Shown here: piece after piece, positions 23,039 to 32,544 of the stretch | Numbering within the stretch: the first letter of the stretch is position 1 | Layout of the letters: each line of letters opens with the position of its first letter | Assembly: GCA_946902985.2 (NCBI GenBank) | Contig: OX336389.2 | Location: 1,012,119,441-1,012,183,440 of the forward strand | From: Meconema thalassinum | Lineage: Eukaryota > Arthropoda > Insecta > Orthoptera > Tettigoniidae | Direction: 5' to 3' | DNA length: 64,000 nucleotides | The notes under the pieces: model-generated | Seen by the model: the letters and a program-made list of their open reading frames with translations, nothing else | What the model was told of the DNA's origin: nothing | Databases searched by the model: none | Program-made: the position numbers and the translations under genes

Positions 23039-23692
23039 TTAGGAGCAGAGTATTGTGGATATAGTGTAGGCGAAGCTGAAGTCCAAGTCCCTGAGGTAAG
23101 TAAAGGTGAGTGCCCCGTGTAGTTGGTTGTTGATCCACAATATTCTTGTAACTGCTGTCTGTAAATCCCTAAAGACCATGTTGGAAGCGATTTCTAATGT
23201 TGTAGTTGCCGGAGCAATTAGAAATAGGCAATCCAGCGGCGGCAATGGATATTCCAACAGGATCCTTTCCGGATTATCGGGTATAGTACTTGCTTCAGTA
23301 AGCTTTTTTTTCTGATCAGGAGGGACTTTTGTGGGTGGTGTAAACAAGCTGACAGCATTGTTGTTGCCTGAAATTTCAGTCTGATCAACCAAAACTGGAA
23401 CTTTGGACTCCTGGTGCTGACTGCAGATCTACTACCGGACATCTCCGATAGATCTGATCGTTGCATCCCTGGTAAATCATGGGATTGTTGGCCGAAATTG
23501 TGTCTGATTAGCGTCGCTGGACCCTCGTGCAGGGCTGTCTTAAATCCTGAGAAGTCGATGGACAAGGGATGGTGCTGGGATGTGTTTTGTTCCTCTTACT
23601 GTTATCCCACACTGCAATTTTTCCGCACTTTTCTTTGTTTCGTTGGACTCATGACTGAAGTTTTTCGTCGTTGGGAATTCCTAAATATCTAA
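23039..23692 (-). pseudogene. decayed coding region near the right end of the 6.75-kb element
   Basis: Two overlapping minus-strand frames cover this GC-richer interval. One begins near 23655 with MSPTKQRKVRKN, a basic start; another runs 23392-23039 with hydrophobic and charged alternation. They look like one protein read through a frameshift near 23400, or two exons. No transposase catalytic motif is recognised. Its location next to the right end, with transcription running toward the left end, suits the first coding part of the element. Confidence 0.3.
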
Positions 23693-23942
23693 GGAAATAG
23701 AAAATAAATAAAATGAAACAGAAAAAGAACGTATATTGTACGTAGGTTTATGAAACTATAAAATAGGTGTATTGGTAGGTGTACCTACCTCCGAAAATGC
23801 TTTAGTTTGTATTCTCTTTCCAATTGTAAGTCTTATTTTCTCTTCTCTCCGTACATTTTCCATCTCTCTGCATTTGATAAGGCCTAATGCCTGAAAGAGA
23901 ATGTAATAGGGATTCATTTCATTAATTAAAAAAGAAAATATA

Positions 23943-24564
23943 CTCATGAGTAACACAGTAGCACATAAGAGACATGTCCGGAATTTTCCTTGAACGTGTC
24001 ACTCATGAGCCATGTCGCTCATGAGTTACTAAGCCTACATTAGGCCTACTGAATAACATGTTTTGCCAATGTGAAGTTAGCTATATAAAGATACATAGTA
24101 AGGCTACAAAATATGATATATAAGAATTTTTGAAATAAATTGATATTGATTAAAGTATACATGTCACTCATGAGAACCTTAGGAAACCATTACCATGTTT
24201 TGAATAGCGAGGCCCATATAGCACATGTCCTTCCACGAAGGCGAAATTGAAAACACTGAAGAGCACGCTTCCCCTTCAATGAATCAAAATCTTGAACTCA
24301 CCGAAACAAATGACTGCAGTGCTGTTACTCAAACACACTGTCACTCTTGAGGATGTTTTTGTGAAAATTGGGGGACAAATTCATTTTGAGCAAAAACCTT
24401 TCACTAAATATGTTTAAAGATTAAGCAATGGCACAGCATAATCTAGATATTGTGTTGAATGAAAGGCGCGTTTTAGATTTCTATTTCCTTAACCTTGGTA
24501 ATAAATATAGAAATATAGGTGTTCGAATGTTCAGTATATCGGTGGGGACAGTGTCACTCATGAG
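23943..24564. repeat. right cluster of subterminal 13-bp motifs
   Basis: Copies of TGTCACTCATGAG occur at 23997-24009, 24162-24174 and 24552-24564. Single-mismatch variants occur at 24013-24025 (TGTCGCTCATGAG), 24339-24351 (TGTCACTCTTGAG) and, in minus orientation, 23943-23955 (CTCATGAGTAACA). Spacing is irregular, so this is not a simple tandem array. Confidence 0.8.
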
Positions 24565-24724
24565 GTTCTGCCAACTTTGGAAAAGCGTAAATAATCAAGT
24601 TTTCAACCAAAATAAGTTCTGAAGTGTGTAAAATGTTCTTCAGCAACCTGACTTTGCCAGGAAAAATTGATACACAGAAAAATGCATTTTTTCTTGGTGA
24701 AATATAGTTTAGAGGCCTGTGGAC

Positions 24725-24755
24725 ATGGAATCGGACAAGAATATGAAAATGGCCC
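24725..24755 (-). repeat. right terminal inverted repeat of the 6.75-kb element
   Basis: This is the reverse complement of 18001-18030 with one extra C and one T/C difference. It is followed by TAGAATTATTATT. Confidence 0.75.
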
Positions 24756-24796
24756 TAGAATTATTATTATTAGTCGTCTATTATTATTATTTTATC

Positions 24797-25005
24797 AACC
24801 GGCCACGATGGCCGGGAACACTAACGCGCAAGCTCGTGCCTCGCTGGGATCGGGAGAGCGCGAGTTCGAATCCCACCTCGGCCGTCCTGAAAATGGTTTT
24901 CGTGGTTTCCCATTTTCACCACCAGTTAACTGTCGGGACGGTTCCTTTCAACGGGTCCACGGCCGACTTCATCCCAGAATCCCTTCTCAGACCTTTCCTT
25001 AATTA
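24797..25005 (+). mobile_element. SINE related to family B, variant head
   Basis: A tRNA-like head (GGCCACGATGGCCGGGAACA and the B box GAGTTCGAATCCCACC) precedes the family B body, GAAAATGGTTTTCGTGGTTT. The B-specific tails are missing. It lies after an (ATT) run next to the right end of the 6.75-kb element. Confidence 0.6.
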
Positions 25006-25214
25006 GACCAAAGTTAGCAGTCACCTGGATGATCGGCCTGTCACTATCCCCAGCTGTATCAGCTGACAAAGTGCGTTCAGCTCTGAGAGTTCGTGGGTGA
25101 AGTGGAACTGGGAGGATAAGTGATGTTTTAAAAATATTGTGTCAATCTTAGTTTTACTTTTCTTACATATATAGTCGCACACTCGGAAGCAGGAAAACGT
25201 GCTGGCCTTCAAAT

Positions 25215-25385
25215 CCCCATATTTCGAGTTCTATCCCGGGTCAGTTCATTGACATGTGTTTAAATGTGACAGCCTCGTGTCGATAGATTTACTGGCACAT
25301 ACATTTCACAAAAAGGATTAATTTTGTACCAAAGCTGTTCAGATGGTCGTTAAAACCACAACACATAATATTATTATTAGTCTAT
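25215..25385 (+). mobile_element. SINE family G, truncated copy
   Basis: It shares TCGATAGATTTACTGGCAC and the tail GTTAAAACCACAACA plus (ATT)n with the copies at 8040 and 17640. The head is mostly lost. Confidence 0.5.
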
Positions 25386-25399
25386 TATAATTATTATAT

Positions 25400-25695
25400 T
25401 ATACCGCTCGCTAAAGCGCAGCGGTAGGCCATGGAGCCAAGCTCTCTGCTGACTCGGTCGACGTGGGTTCGAGCCCCACCGTTGGCCGCCCTTGAAACGG
25501 TTTTCCGTGGTTTCCCATTTTCCAGACAAATGCTGGGACGGTACCTTCTGACAGGCCACGGCCGCTTCCTTCCACATCCTTGCCCAGTTTCATTCATGCA
25601 TTTCATCTCTCATCCCGGCGCGCAGGTCGCCAACGGGCGTCGTCTACAGACCTCCACTCGACCTCTCAGGAGGCCTAACGACAAAAAACATTATT
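25400..25695 (+). mobile_element. SINE family B, tail type 2
   Basis: The head and body match the copy at 8251 (GGCCATGGAGCCAAGCTC, GGGTTCGAGCCCCACC, GAAACGGTTTTCCGTGG). After about 25615 the 3' part is instead GCGCAGGTCGCCAACGGGCG, then GACCTCTCAGGAGGCC. The same tail ends the SINE at 55546-55785 and the reversed copy at 39033-39346. Confidence 0.75.
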
Positions 25696-25704
25696 ACTAT
25701 TATC

Positions 25705-26045
25705 GCCGCGGTAGTTACGCGCGCTAAGGCACCATTCCATGGTGCTAGCGGACACGGTAGATGAGTGGGTTCGAACCCCCAGCGTGGACCGTCCTTGAAA
25801 TGGTTTTCCGGAGTTTCACTTTTTCAACTCCAGGAAAATGCTTGGCTGGTAGCTTCAACAAGCTACAGCCGCTTCCTTCCTACTCCATGCCCAGTTTCAT
25901 TCATCTCCATTATTTTCTTATTGACTGCTCTCATGAAGTTAGTGTACGGGAGGGCATTCGGTTTTAAAACATATTACCACGTATAAACTTCTCACCTCAT
26001 CCCCAAGCCCATACAAACGGGAATGCTGTGAGGCACAGGTACAAT
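25705..26045 (+). mobile_element. SINE family B, tail type 1
   Basis: The B box GGGTTCGAACCCCCAG and the body GAAATGGTTTTCCGGAG lead to a diverged tail (GGGAGGGCATTCGGTTTTAA, then CATCCCCAAGCCC) of the same type as the copies at 8251 and 40003. Confidence 0.65.
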
Positions 26046-26254
26046 AAGGACTAAAAAGTGGTGCACTCAGCCTTGTGAGGATACCTAGCATCTCAATCAG
26101 CCACACTAGCAGTGGTTTCTCACTCCGACGCCAGGCAACTGCGGGGATGATATCTAAAATAAGATTACAGCCGCCCCCTTCACAAACTTAACTCCAGTTC
26201 CTGTTACGTGTAGGCTACTAATGCACATTTTATTACAGACACACACACGTGGGG

Positions 26255-26395
26255 GGATATGGCGCAGTTGACAAGCTGTTTGCTTTCCACCCAGGTGGAC
26301 CGGGCTCGATTTACTGTTAATGCATGCGGGATTTTCTAGATGAAATGTCAATTCTGCTGGTTCGGATTCCATGTAAAAGAGCCCTCTCTGCACGC
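26255..26395 (+). mobile_element. SINE family F, partial copy
   Basis: GGATATGGCGCAGTTGACAA (head), GACCGGGCTCGATTTAC (degraded B box) and GGTTCGGATTCCATGTAAAA match the family F copies at 21891 and 48330. Confidence 0.55.
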
Positions 26396-27176
26396 CAGAA
26401 GGTGGAGGTAGATTTCACTGGGCAAAAAAAAATAATGTTTCGAATTCACTAAATTTGCCAATTGTTGTATGCCTACATAAGTTCCACTGTTTAGCATACG
26501 AGAAGCCCCATCTATACTAATATAATAAAGCTGAAGAGTTTGTTTGTGTGTGTGTTTAAACGCGCTAATCTCTAGAACTACCAGTGGGATTCGATTTTTT
26601 TTTGTATATGATAGCCAGATTCGAGAGGAATAGTTTAGGTTATGTAGCATTAGGCTACACCTCTCAGGTGACCATAAAGATTGATTTTTGTTCAGTAAGT
26701 CGGAAGAACAAATGCTCCCGGACAGCTTCAATAATACCTAAGTCTATTGTTGGCTGGTAATGCGGGTTGCATCACGTCGCCCCTACCAGTGTTCTGGTGC
26801 AGAATTGTGAGCTGCTTATAAATTGCAATCACGGGGAGTAATTAGTGCAAAAAGATCACGTAGGCCCCTTAAAACAGTTATCATCATGACAATAGTATGC
26901 CTCTGTATAAGGGCGATGGTGTTGGTGCAGTACTGTATACAGAGGTTATCAGCTGCAATAAGCGTTGGTGCTTTCCGATCCTTATCCTTGAGCGCTCCAT
27001 TCATTATCTATACTTCTATATCTATAATAATATAATAAAGCTGAAGAGTTTGTGTGTTTAAACGCGCTAATCTCTGGAACTACCAGTTGGATTCGAAAAA
27101 TTATTTTTGTATATGATAGCCAGATTCAAGAGGAATAGTATAGGCTATGCAGCATTAGGCTACACCTCCCCTGCAA

Positions 27177-27810
27177 TTAGGCCCTTTGGCACAAATCTAC
27201 ACCATTTCACCGATCTGAACCAAAATTTGTATACTTACCCTTTGGAACGCTGCGAGTAACACTGTCTGCATGAAATTTCGGACAGACCACTCCATTCCCT
27301 GCATTTAGGCCCTTTGGCACAAATCTACACCTTTTAACCGATCTGAACCAAAATTTGTATACTTACCCTTTGGAACCCTGCGAGTAACACTGTTTAAATG
27401 AAATTTCGGACTGACCACTCCATTCCCTGCATTTAGGCCCTTTGGCACAAATCTACACCGTTTCACCGATCTGAACCAAATTTTACATACTTACTCTTTG
27501 GAACCCGACGAGTAACATTGTCTGCTTGAAATTTCGGACAGACCACTCCATTCCCTGCTTTTAGGTCCTTTGCACAAATTACACCGTTTCATCTATCTGA
27601 ACCACATTTTGTTTACTTACCCTTTTGAACCCTGCGGATGACACTGTCCACTTTAATTTTCGGACAGACCACTCAATTCCCTTTATTTAGGCCCTTTATC
27701 ACAAATCCACACCGTTTCTCCTAATTGCTCCAAATTTTACACACACTTTGAAACCCTGCTGGTAACACTGTCCACTTGATACTCTGGACAACGCTCTCCA
27801 TTCCCTACAT
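27177..27810 (+). repeat. five tandem units of about 128 bp inside the Helitron
   Basis: TTAGGCCCTTTGGCACAAAT starts units at about 27177, 27305, 27433, 27561 and 27687, giving periods of 128, 128, 128 and 126 bp and a last unit of about 124 bp. Each unit ends CCACTCCATTCCCTGCATTT or a close variant. Divergence rises in the last two units. The array is absent from the truncated Helitron copy upstream. Confidence 0.9.
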
Positions 27811-28281
27811 TTAGAATAACAGAAAAAATGAACTTGAAAACCACGTATTAAGGCCCTAGAACCATTCATGTCCGTAGTAGTGTAACTGTAAGAGTATTTT
27901 AATAAGTCTATTGTTGACTGGCAATTCGGGCTGCATCACGTCGCCCCTACCATTGTTCTGGTGCTGAATCGCGAAAATAGTTAAATCTTGTGCAGCTTAT
28001 AAATTGCAGTCAGGGGGAGTAATTAGTGCTAAAGGTTTCTTCGGCCCCTTAAAGCAGTTATCATCATGCTTTCAAATTTACCTTCATTTATTCCGAACCT
28101 TATCGTTGAGCGCTATGTGGCGATAAATTATAGACTACTATTGCTACTTCAGGAGCTCGGGACCGCTGAAGTTTTCCCAAGTGTCTTTTATTTCACTTAC
28201 TCCTCTTTCTAATCATTTTTTAAAATTCGTTTGTAAATTAAATGTGTCAGTGCTGTAGTTAGTAAATAGCCGTTTCCCTAT

Positions 28282-28284
<3 letters not shown>

Positions 28285-28320
<36 letters not shown>
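28285..28320. repeat. (ATT)n microsatellite
   Basis: About 36 bp of perfect ATT repeats lie within the 3' half of the Helitron. Confidence 0.9.
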
Positions 28321-28321
<1 letters not shown>

Positions 28322-28518
28322 GGGAAAATGACCTGAATGTTACGTGCATTATACTGTACTACTTAACACCCTCACTACAACCTCCACCACCACAAAAAGT
28401 TATATTTTTAAAGTTTTTCTTCTGTTAGTTTAAGTATCATGTGCCAGTTCTGTAGTAGTATTCATTATCTTCCATAAAACAAATAAATCCACCGGGCGAA
28501 GCCGGGAACTACTGCTAG

Positions 28519-29529
28519 TCTTCTTATAATTCCAAAAACATCATATACCCTTGGCGTAAGGGTGGGTCATATCAAAAATTCTTTCAGACTAACGTTTTAG
28601 GTTATTTTTAGAAGATTATCGACCATTTTAGACGGGTTTGATATTGTGTCTATTAAGGGAGGTATGTTTTTTCCTTCTCTCAAACCTCCATTTTCTCACC
28701 CCTTTGTTCAATGGTTGGTGCTATCAAGCAACTTTGCAGACATAAGCTTTTGACCCTTAACCGAAGGAGGAATTCATTTTTTCACAAATTTCCCATAAAT
28801 ATGATCCACTTTTTGTATATTTATCCTCTTTACTCATAATGATGTGGCGAAGTTCAACCAAAACATTCATCATTCTGTAACTTAGCCCAGGCATGGTAGC
28901 CAATACATCATTTTTATATTAATATTTTAATAATTAAATTGAAATATGTGGACGATAGTTGTATGTCAAAGTGCCCAACTATGGCCCAACGTTGTGTTTT
29001 GAGCTTGCAACATAGTTGTCGTCATTATCTCCAATGATTTAACGTTTTTCGTGTTTAATCTTACTTATTTGTTAATTATAAGTCAATAATGCAGCATTTT
29101 TGGAACACAACAAAACCTTGATCAGCCCCAGTGGGAATTGAATTCTTTCTCAGAAAACAAATCTCTCTTTTGGGGGTGCATCACTGTTACACTTTATATC
29201 ACACAGTTGATAGTCTAGTAAGTTCTCATTCTGTGACCAGGTCCAAAATTTCCGTTTTTTTACACACACAACTGACCAGTCAGTGAAACTAAGAAACATG
29301 TCCTTAGGAATTGTTGGTAATCTCCTACCGATAGTCGTACTCATGCTTTCCCTTTGACTTAATTTCGTTCCCAAATGTCATATAGTGTTCAATTTATCTG
29401 CGCTATAGGCCTACTGGTACCTCCAACCTTTCTCCGGCTCATTAGTGTGTCTTTTTCAGTTGAAATGGCCTGAAATCGAAAAGTATAACTTCACAAACAC
29501 AAAATAGCCTACCGTACTGTATATACACT
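28519..29529. other. unassigned sequence
   Basis: No domain is recognised. A 74-codon minus-strand frame at 29150-29374 has no family signature and is probably chance. This could be the 5' flank or terminus of the transposase relic that follows. Confidence 0.35.
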
Positions 29530-30490
29530 TTGAAACATACTGCAAGTTGTGAAGTTAAGTATCATTGCAACCAGGCAATGCAAAACACTGGGGATACTAT
29601 ACTACTAGTGAAGAAACACATATCGGCATTTCCATATAAACAGAGTAATTACTCTAGTAAAACCCGGAAATATCTTGATGAGAAACTGAACCTGAAGGTT
29701 ACCGTATGTATGAGTTGTTTACTAAAGCACATCCTGAAGTTAAAATCAGTTACTGTTTGTACAGAAAGATATTCTTGCAACATTTTGAACTTTCATTTGG
29801 TCGTCCTCAAGTCGACACCTGTTGCCAATGTGAAGAACTTAGTATGAAAATAAAAAGTAAAACATTAAACGAAAATGCCAAAAAGGTTGCATTAGCAGAG
29901 CTTATTATTCATAAAAAGCGTGCCAAAAACGTTTTTCACTGAAGTTAAGTCTGTGGAAGAACTAATGAGTCAGAGAGATGTCGTTGCATGTATTAGCATA
30001 GATTACATGCAAAGCCTACAGTTGCCAGAAATTCCTGTGCAAAAAATCTTCTATCTTAGGCAACTAACATTTAATGTGTTTTGTATCCATGACCATAAAA
30101 CCGGACATGCACACTTTTACACCTATCATGAAGGAATATGTACGAAGGGCCCTAACGAGGTTTATTCATTTGTAATGGACTATAATGTGAAGGAGTTGCA
30201 TATGTTTTCTGATGCATGCTCAGCTCAAAATAAAAATCACACAATTTTTTGGCTCATGATGGCAGGCAGCACAGGGAAGATTTAACACCATCACTATTAT
30301 CCCATCCGTGGACATTCACTTATGTCTTGTGATAGAGACTTTGGTGTTAAGAGAAAAATAAGAAAAATTGACAGAATCTACACACCTAAAGAGTATGTGG
30401 AGCTATTAATATCAGCTAATGCTGCCAATAATTTCTCAGTGACTATGGTAGAAGGAAGAGATATTTTGGACTTCAAGCAATTGTTATAAG
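29530..30490 (+). pseudogene. DUF7869-like transposase relic
   Basis: Three plus-strand frames in order resemble the DUF7869-containing proteins common in arthropod genomes. The first part has SYCLYRKIFLQHFELSF and CCQCEELSMK, a zinc-binding-like Cys pair. Then come SIDYMQSLQLPEIPVQKIFY and FSDACSAQNKN, each with a conserved acidic residue, as expected for an RNase H-like core. The last part has RGHSLMSCDRDFGVKRKIRK and IYTPKEYVELL. Frame changes occur near 29700, 29930 and 30280, and the final frame stops at 30487. The family name rests on recalled motif resemblance. No terminal repeats were identified. Confidence 0.55.
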
Positions 30491-30799
30491 AAGGCAACAT
30501 TATCAGTTGAATCGCAATGTAGAAAAGTGGCACAAAAAAAAATGTATCTACAGATAAGTCAATTTAATCACTTTACTTTTAGAAGAGAATATAATGGTGT
30601 CCTGACTGCAAGAACTTATATAGAAGGACTAGTAATGCACACATTCAAGTTGCAAACTCATAATACGGTTCCACCTATTCCTAACTCCAAAGCATATGAA
30701 CAGTAAATAATGAAGTACCTGCCTGAAGATCAAGAGATTCAAGAGTTTTTTAGTGAGATACTCTCCTGGCCCACAGTGGACAAGGAATGAAATGAAGAT

Positions 30800-31585
30800 G
30801 AGTGATAAACCAAGATATTATCCATGTATTTTATTTTATGCATTTGGTATTATTGTTTAAAAGGAGATGAGAGTACCGGTAGTGTTCTTTTTTTTATTAC
30901 GTGTAGGCCTAGGCATTTAATGAATATGTGTGATAAACCAATAAAATAATCCCTCCATTGTATTGTGTTCAATGATACTGTTGTTTAAAAGGACAAAAGA
31001 GCAGTGTTTTTGTAGTTTTTGTGATTACGTGGAGCATACTCGGATGTATGAATGAAACTTACCTCCATCAAATCCTTTACAATGCGTATGAAAATACTAA
31101 AAGTTCTTAAAATTCTTCAAATTATTATATGTAAGTTGTCTTTAGGTATACTTTCAATGTATGTAAGAAATATATTAATTAGTTGTCCAGTTTGTGGTTG
31201 AAATATATATTTGTTATTCCTGAACAATTGACATCTCAGGACTTGTGTTGTTTCTTAAACAAGCGATTCAGTTGTGTTTCAGGTTACAATTTTTCTTTTA
31301 AGAAACAATACTAATATGTGTGTTTTAAGATTCAGGGATAATACTATCTTTAAGACGCCATCAATACATGTAGTTACAAATACTATATTCATTCCTGCAA
31401 TTGTTCTTTACCTTGATCTCAACGCACAACAAAGTTTGCAGAGAATGAAGAAAATGGTCACCTCACAACTAAATACTAGTGTTGTAGTCGCTTCTTCCTT
31501 GGTAGTAAATTATATCCTCTAAGGAGGCAAACAATAACTATTTATATTCTTCCATGTTCAATACAGAAAAACATGTGGCCAAACT
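30800..31585. other. AT-rich unassigned sequence with a dispersed direct repeat
   Basis: No coding is seen. The segment around 30974-31015 recurs at about 31707-31748 (TGATACTGTTGTTTAAAAGG, then ACAAAAGAGCAGTGTTTTTG), in direct orientation and about 730 bp apart. Confidence 0.5.
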
Positions 31586-31599
31586 GAGAACTAGGTAGT

Positions 31600-31653
31600 T
31601 ATATAGTTAGTTATTGTTGTTTTAAAGCGCGGAACTGCGAGGTCATCTGCCCC
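31600..31653 (-). mobile_element. 54-bp 3'-end retroelement insertion with 14-bp duplication
   Basis: Perfect direct repeats, GAGAACTAGGTAGT, lie at 31586-31599 and 31654-31667. The insert, read on the minus strand, is GGGGCAGATGACCTCGCAGT followed by TTTAAAACAACAATAAC. This is a diverged form of the hairpin 3' end at 11186-11220 and 50510-50545. It is an extremely 5'-truncated product of target-primed reverse transcription. Confidence 0.8.
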
Positions 31654-31667
31654 GAGAACTAGGTAGT

Positions 31668-32100
31668 AGAACTGGTTAATGAAAGAGTGTACTCCTTGCA
31701 TGCCTGATACTGTTGTTTAAAAGGACAAAAGAGCAGTGTTTTTGTATAGTTATGGGAAACTACGGTACTAAGAAAGTTATAGCGTATTTCACTTTTTCGA
31801 AAATGACACCCCCCCCCCCCCCCCCATTTCCACCCGCTTGGTCCGATTTTACTCATTAACGAACTCGACCCCTATTTTAAATTGTTATATTTTATGTATA
31901 CATTTCAAAGTGATTGGTGTAAAATGACGGTAGTTATCATGAGCACAAGAGAGCTATGTATAGGCCTCAATGCATAAATAAATTATTATCGTGTAGGAAG
32001 CCTTTTTCAGTGTTGCCTTAGTAATCGAAATTTAATATTTTCAGTCGGTCAATACAATTGTTTCCTAATCCGGAAAAAAATACATGAGATTAATAAATAT
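31668..32100. other. unassigned sequence with a poly-C run
   Basis: A run of about 18 C lies at 31809-31826. Nothing else was recognised. Confidence 0.4.
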
Positions 32101-32345
32101 ATCCGTATTCGTATCTGATGATACAGGCTTTACTTAGATACCTAGCGTCAATGTTGGACCAACGTGAGTATTTTTTTTTAAATAAGAATTATTCCTGACA
32201 TTAATGCTCTTGGCCTCTATGGTTATAATTTTCTTAATAGTAGGTAGTGTACTGCTGGAAGAAGACATCAGAACACCTGGCAGGATGTTGTTGAATTTGA
32301 TCGGATGACAACATCCGCCATCTGGGATATAGTGTATTAGCAACC
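32100..32345 (+). repeat. dispersed repeat P, copy 1
   Basis: It matches 51965-52210 over about 245 bp: TCTGATGATACAG, TAGCGTCAATNTTGGACCAA, AGTAGGTAGTGTACTGCTGG and CGCCATCTGGGATATAGTGT. Both copies are in the same orientation and diverged by small indels. Confidence 0.8.
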
Positions 32346-32366
32346 CGCCCCGGCTTCGCCCGGGAA
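32339..32366 (-). mobile_element. possible Helitron 3' terminus, reverse orientation
   Basis: On the minus strand the sequence CCGGGCGAAGCCGGGGCGGG, then TTGCTAAT, has the hairpin and CTAA-T ending of Helitrons and resembles the end at 28494-28518. No 5' end was identified to the right, where a LINE begins at about 32545. Confidence 0.45.
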
Positions 32367-32544
32367 CAGTTATGAATGCATTACGTGATAAGAGCGTTTT
32401 TTTCGATGTCGATGAACTACGACCTATATTCGTTTTACGTCTCGGCATGATGGGTTAAAATCACTGACTGGGCTATTAATTATATTATCATGAAGATGGA
32501 GTTAAATAAGAACATCACGGACATCAACGTTATACCATCAGAGA

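Larger units (their letters stand above)
18001..24755 (-). mobile_element. candidate DNA transposon, superfamily unassigned
   Basis: The ends 18001-18030 and 24725-24755 are reverse complements with one mismatch and one single-base indel, beginning GGGCCATTTTCATATT. Within 0.53 kb of the left end and 0.82 kb of the right end lie at least nine copies of a 13-bp motif, TGTCACTCATGAG or close variants, on both strands. None lies in the roughly 5.3 kb between. Terminal inverted repeats plus clustered subterminal motifs are the layout of transposase-binding ends. Decayed coding fragments lie on the minus strand at 23692-23039 and 18960-18709. Flanks are AT-rich (AACATAATT and TAGAATTATT) and give no clear duplication. 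A SINE interrupts it at 21891-22077. Confidence 0.6.
26511..28518 (+). mobile_element. non-autonomous Helitron sequence, two 5' ends and one 3' end
   Basis: The 5' start TCTATACTAATATAATAAAG at 26511 follows an A. A second start, TCTATAATAATATAATAAAG, is at 27021. The single 3' end near 28494-28518 has the hairpin CCGGGCGAAGCCGG, then CTACTGCTAG followed by T. Helitrons begin TC, end CTRR after a hairpin and insert between A and T without duplication; all three signs are present. Middle segments repeat as well (26735-26900 matches 27905-28075), so a 3'-truncated copy precedes a complete one. No Rep/helicase protein is encoded, so the element is non-autonomous. Confidence 0.75.

Noticed and set aside
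17997..24762. AATT as a 4-bp target duplication of the 6.75-kb element
   Set aside because: On the right it is separated from the inverted repeat by TAG, and both flanks are AT-rich, so the match may be chance.
29150..29374. Minus-strand frame of 74 codons
   Set aside because: No motif, repeat support or start context. Probably chance.
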